NCBI GenBank assembly: GCA_037783415.1
Contig: JAZGTN010000097.1
Span: 3,906,001-3,970,000, forward strand
Source: Leptasterias polaris
Lineage: Eukaryota > Echinodermata > Asteroidea > Forcipulatida > Asteriidae
Reading direction: 5' to 3'
DNA: 64,000 nucleotides
In this document: piece after piece, positions 63,800-64,000 of the stretch
Position numbering within the stretch: position 1 is the first letter of the stretch
Layout of the letters: each line of letters opens with the position of its first letter
Notes under the pieces: model-generated
Seen by the model: the letters and a program-made list of their open reading frames with translations, nothing else
What the model was told of the DNA's origin: nothing
Databases searched by the model: none
Position numbers and translations under genes: made by a program

Positions 63800-64000
63800 G
63801 TATATATAATTAAAAATAATCTAAAATAGAAGCACTGGGCAAAATTTCCTGGCTCTGCTTACTGCACAATTCTGTGCTTAATGGTCACCAATCACTGCTT
63901 ACAGGGCTTGTGTAGAATGTCTCTGTAAGTGAAGATTGCTTAGGTAACGTGAAGAACACATGCACAAGATAAAATTCCTTGCCAATTTTTGATAAATGCT

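Overview
The window is animal (metazoan) nuclear DNA, most likely from an echinoderm and probably a sea star. It is AT-rich, with short coding exons bounded by GT/AG sites and introns packed with short inverted-repeat elements and tRNA-derived SINEs. The organism call rests on my memory of these repeat families (for example the 'ggcactg..cacgtttggtaatta' element at 13841-14218 and the SINE at 36690) and was not checked against a database.

One gene dominates. From 2660 to 63799 on the + strand I could chain 66 exons, in frame with no stop, into 4,865 codons. The product is spectrin repeats from end to end (about 45 of them). No actin-binding CH pair, KASH tail, start codon or stop codon lies inside, so this is the middle of a giant rod protein that continues past the right edge and must begin left of 2660. 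The length of uninterrupted rod, the 105-118-residue repeats and the recurring 'T.P.GQE.I' motif fit nesprin-1 (SYNE1 / MSP-300 family), the nuclear-envelope linker between actin and the LINC complex, better than spectrin, dystrophin or the plakins.

Layout: 1-2659 is repeat-rich DNA with no exon I can tie to the gene (nested hairpins, short tandem duplications, a small GC-rich reading frame of unknown origin). 2660-24000 holds exons 1-25 with irregular sizes, including a coding CAG/polyglutamine tract (exon 13). 24407-49741 holds exons 26-55, which follow a strict size code: one unsplit repeat exon (about 327 bp) and then one repeat split into about 156 + 165 bp, ten times in a row. 52402-63799 holds exons 56-66, irregular again. 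63800-64000 is intron.

The introns carry several families of small terminal-inverted-repeat elements (each present in 2-7 copies), seven copies of one tRNA-derived SINE, decayed 3' ends of LINE retrotransposons (one arranged as a 780-bp palindrome), a 146-bp tandem triplication, a 41-bp tandem triplication and a block with six perfect TGACGTCA sites. I see no second host gene, no rRNA, no intact tRNA gene and no CRISPR array.
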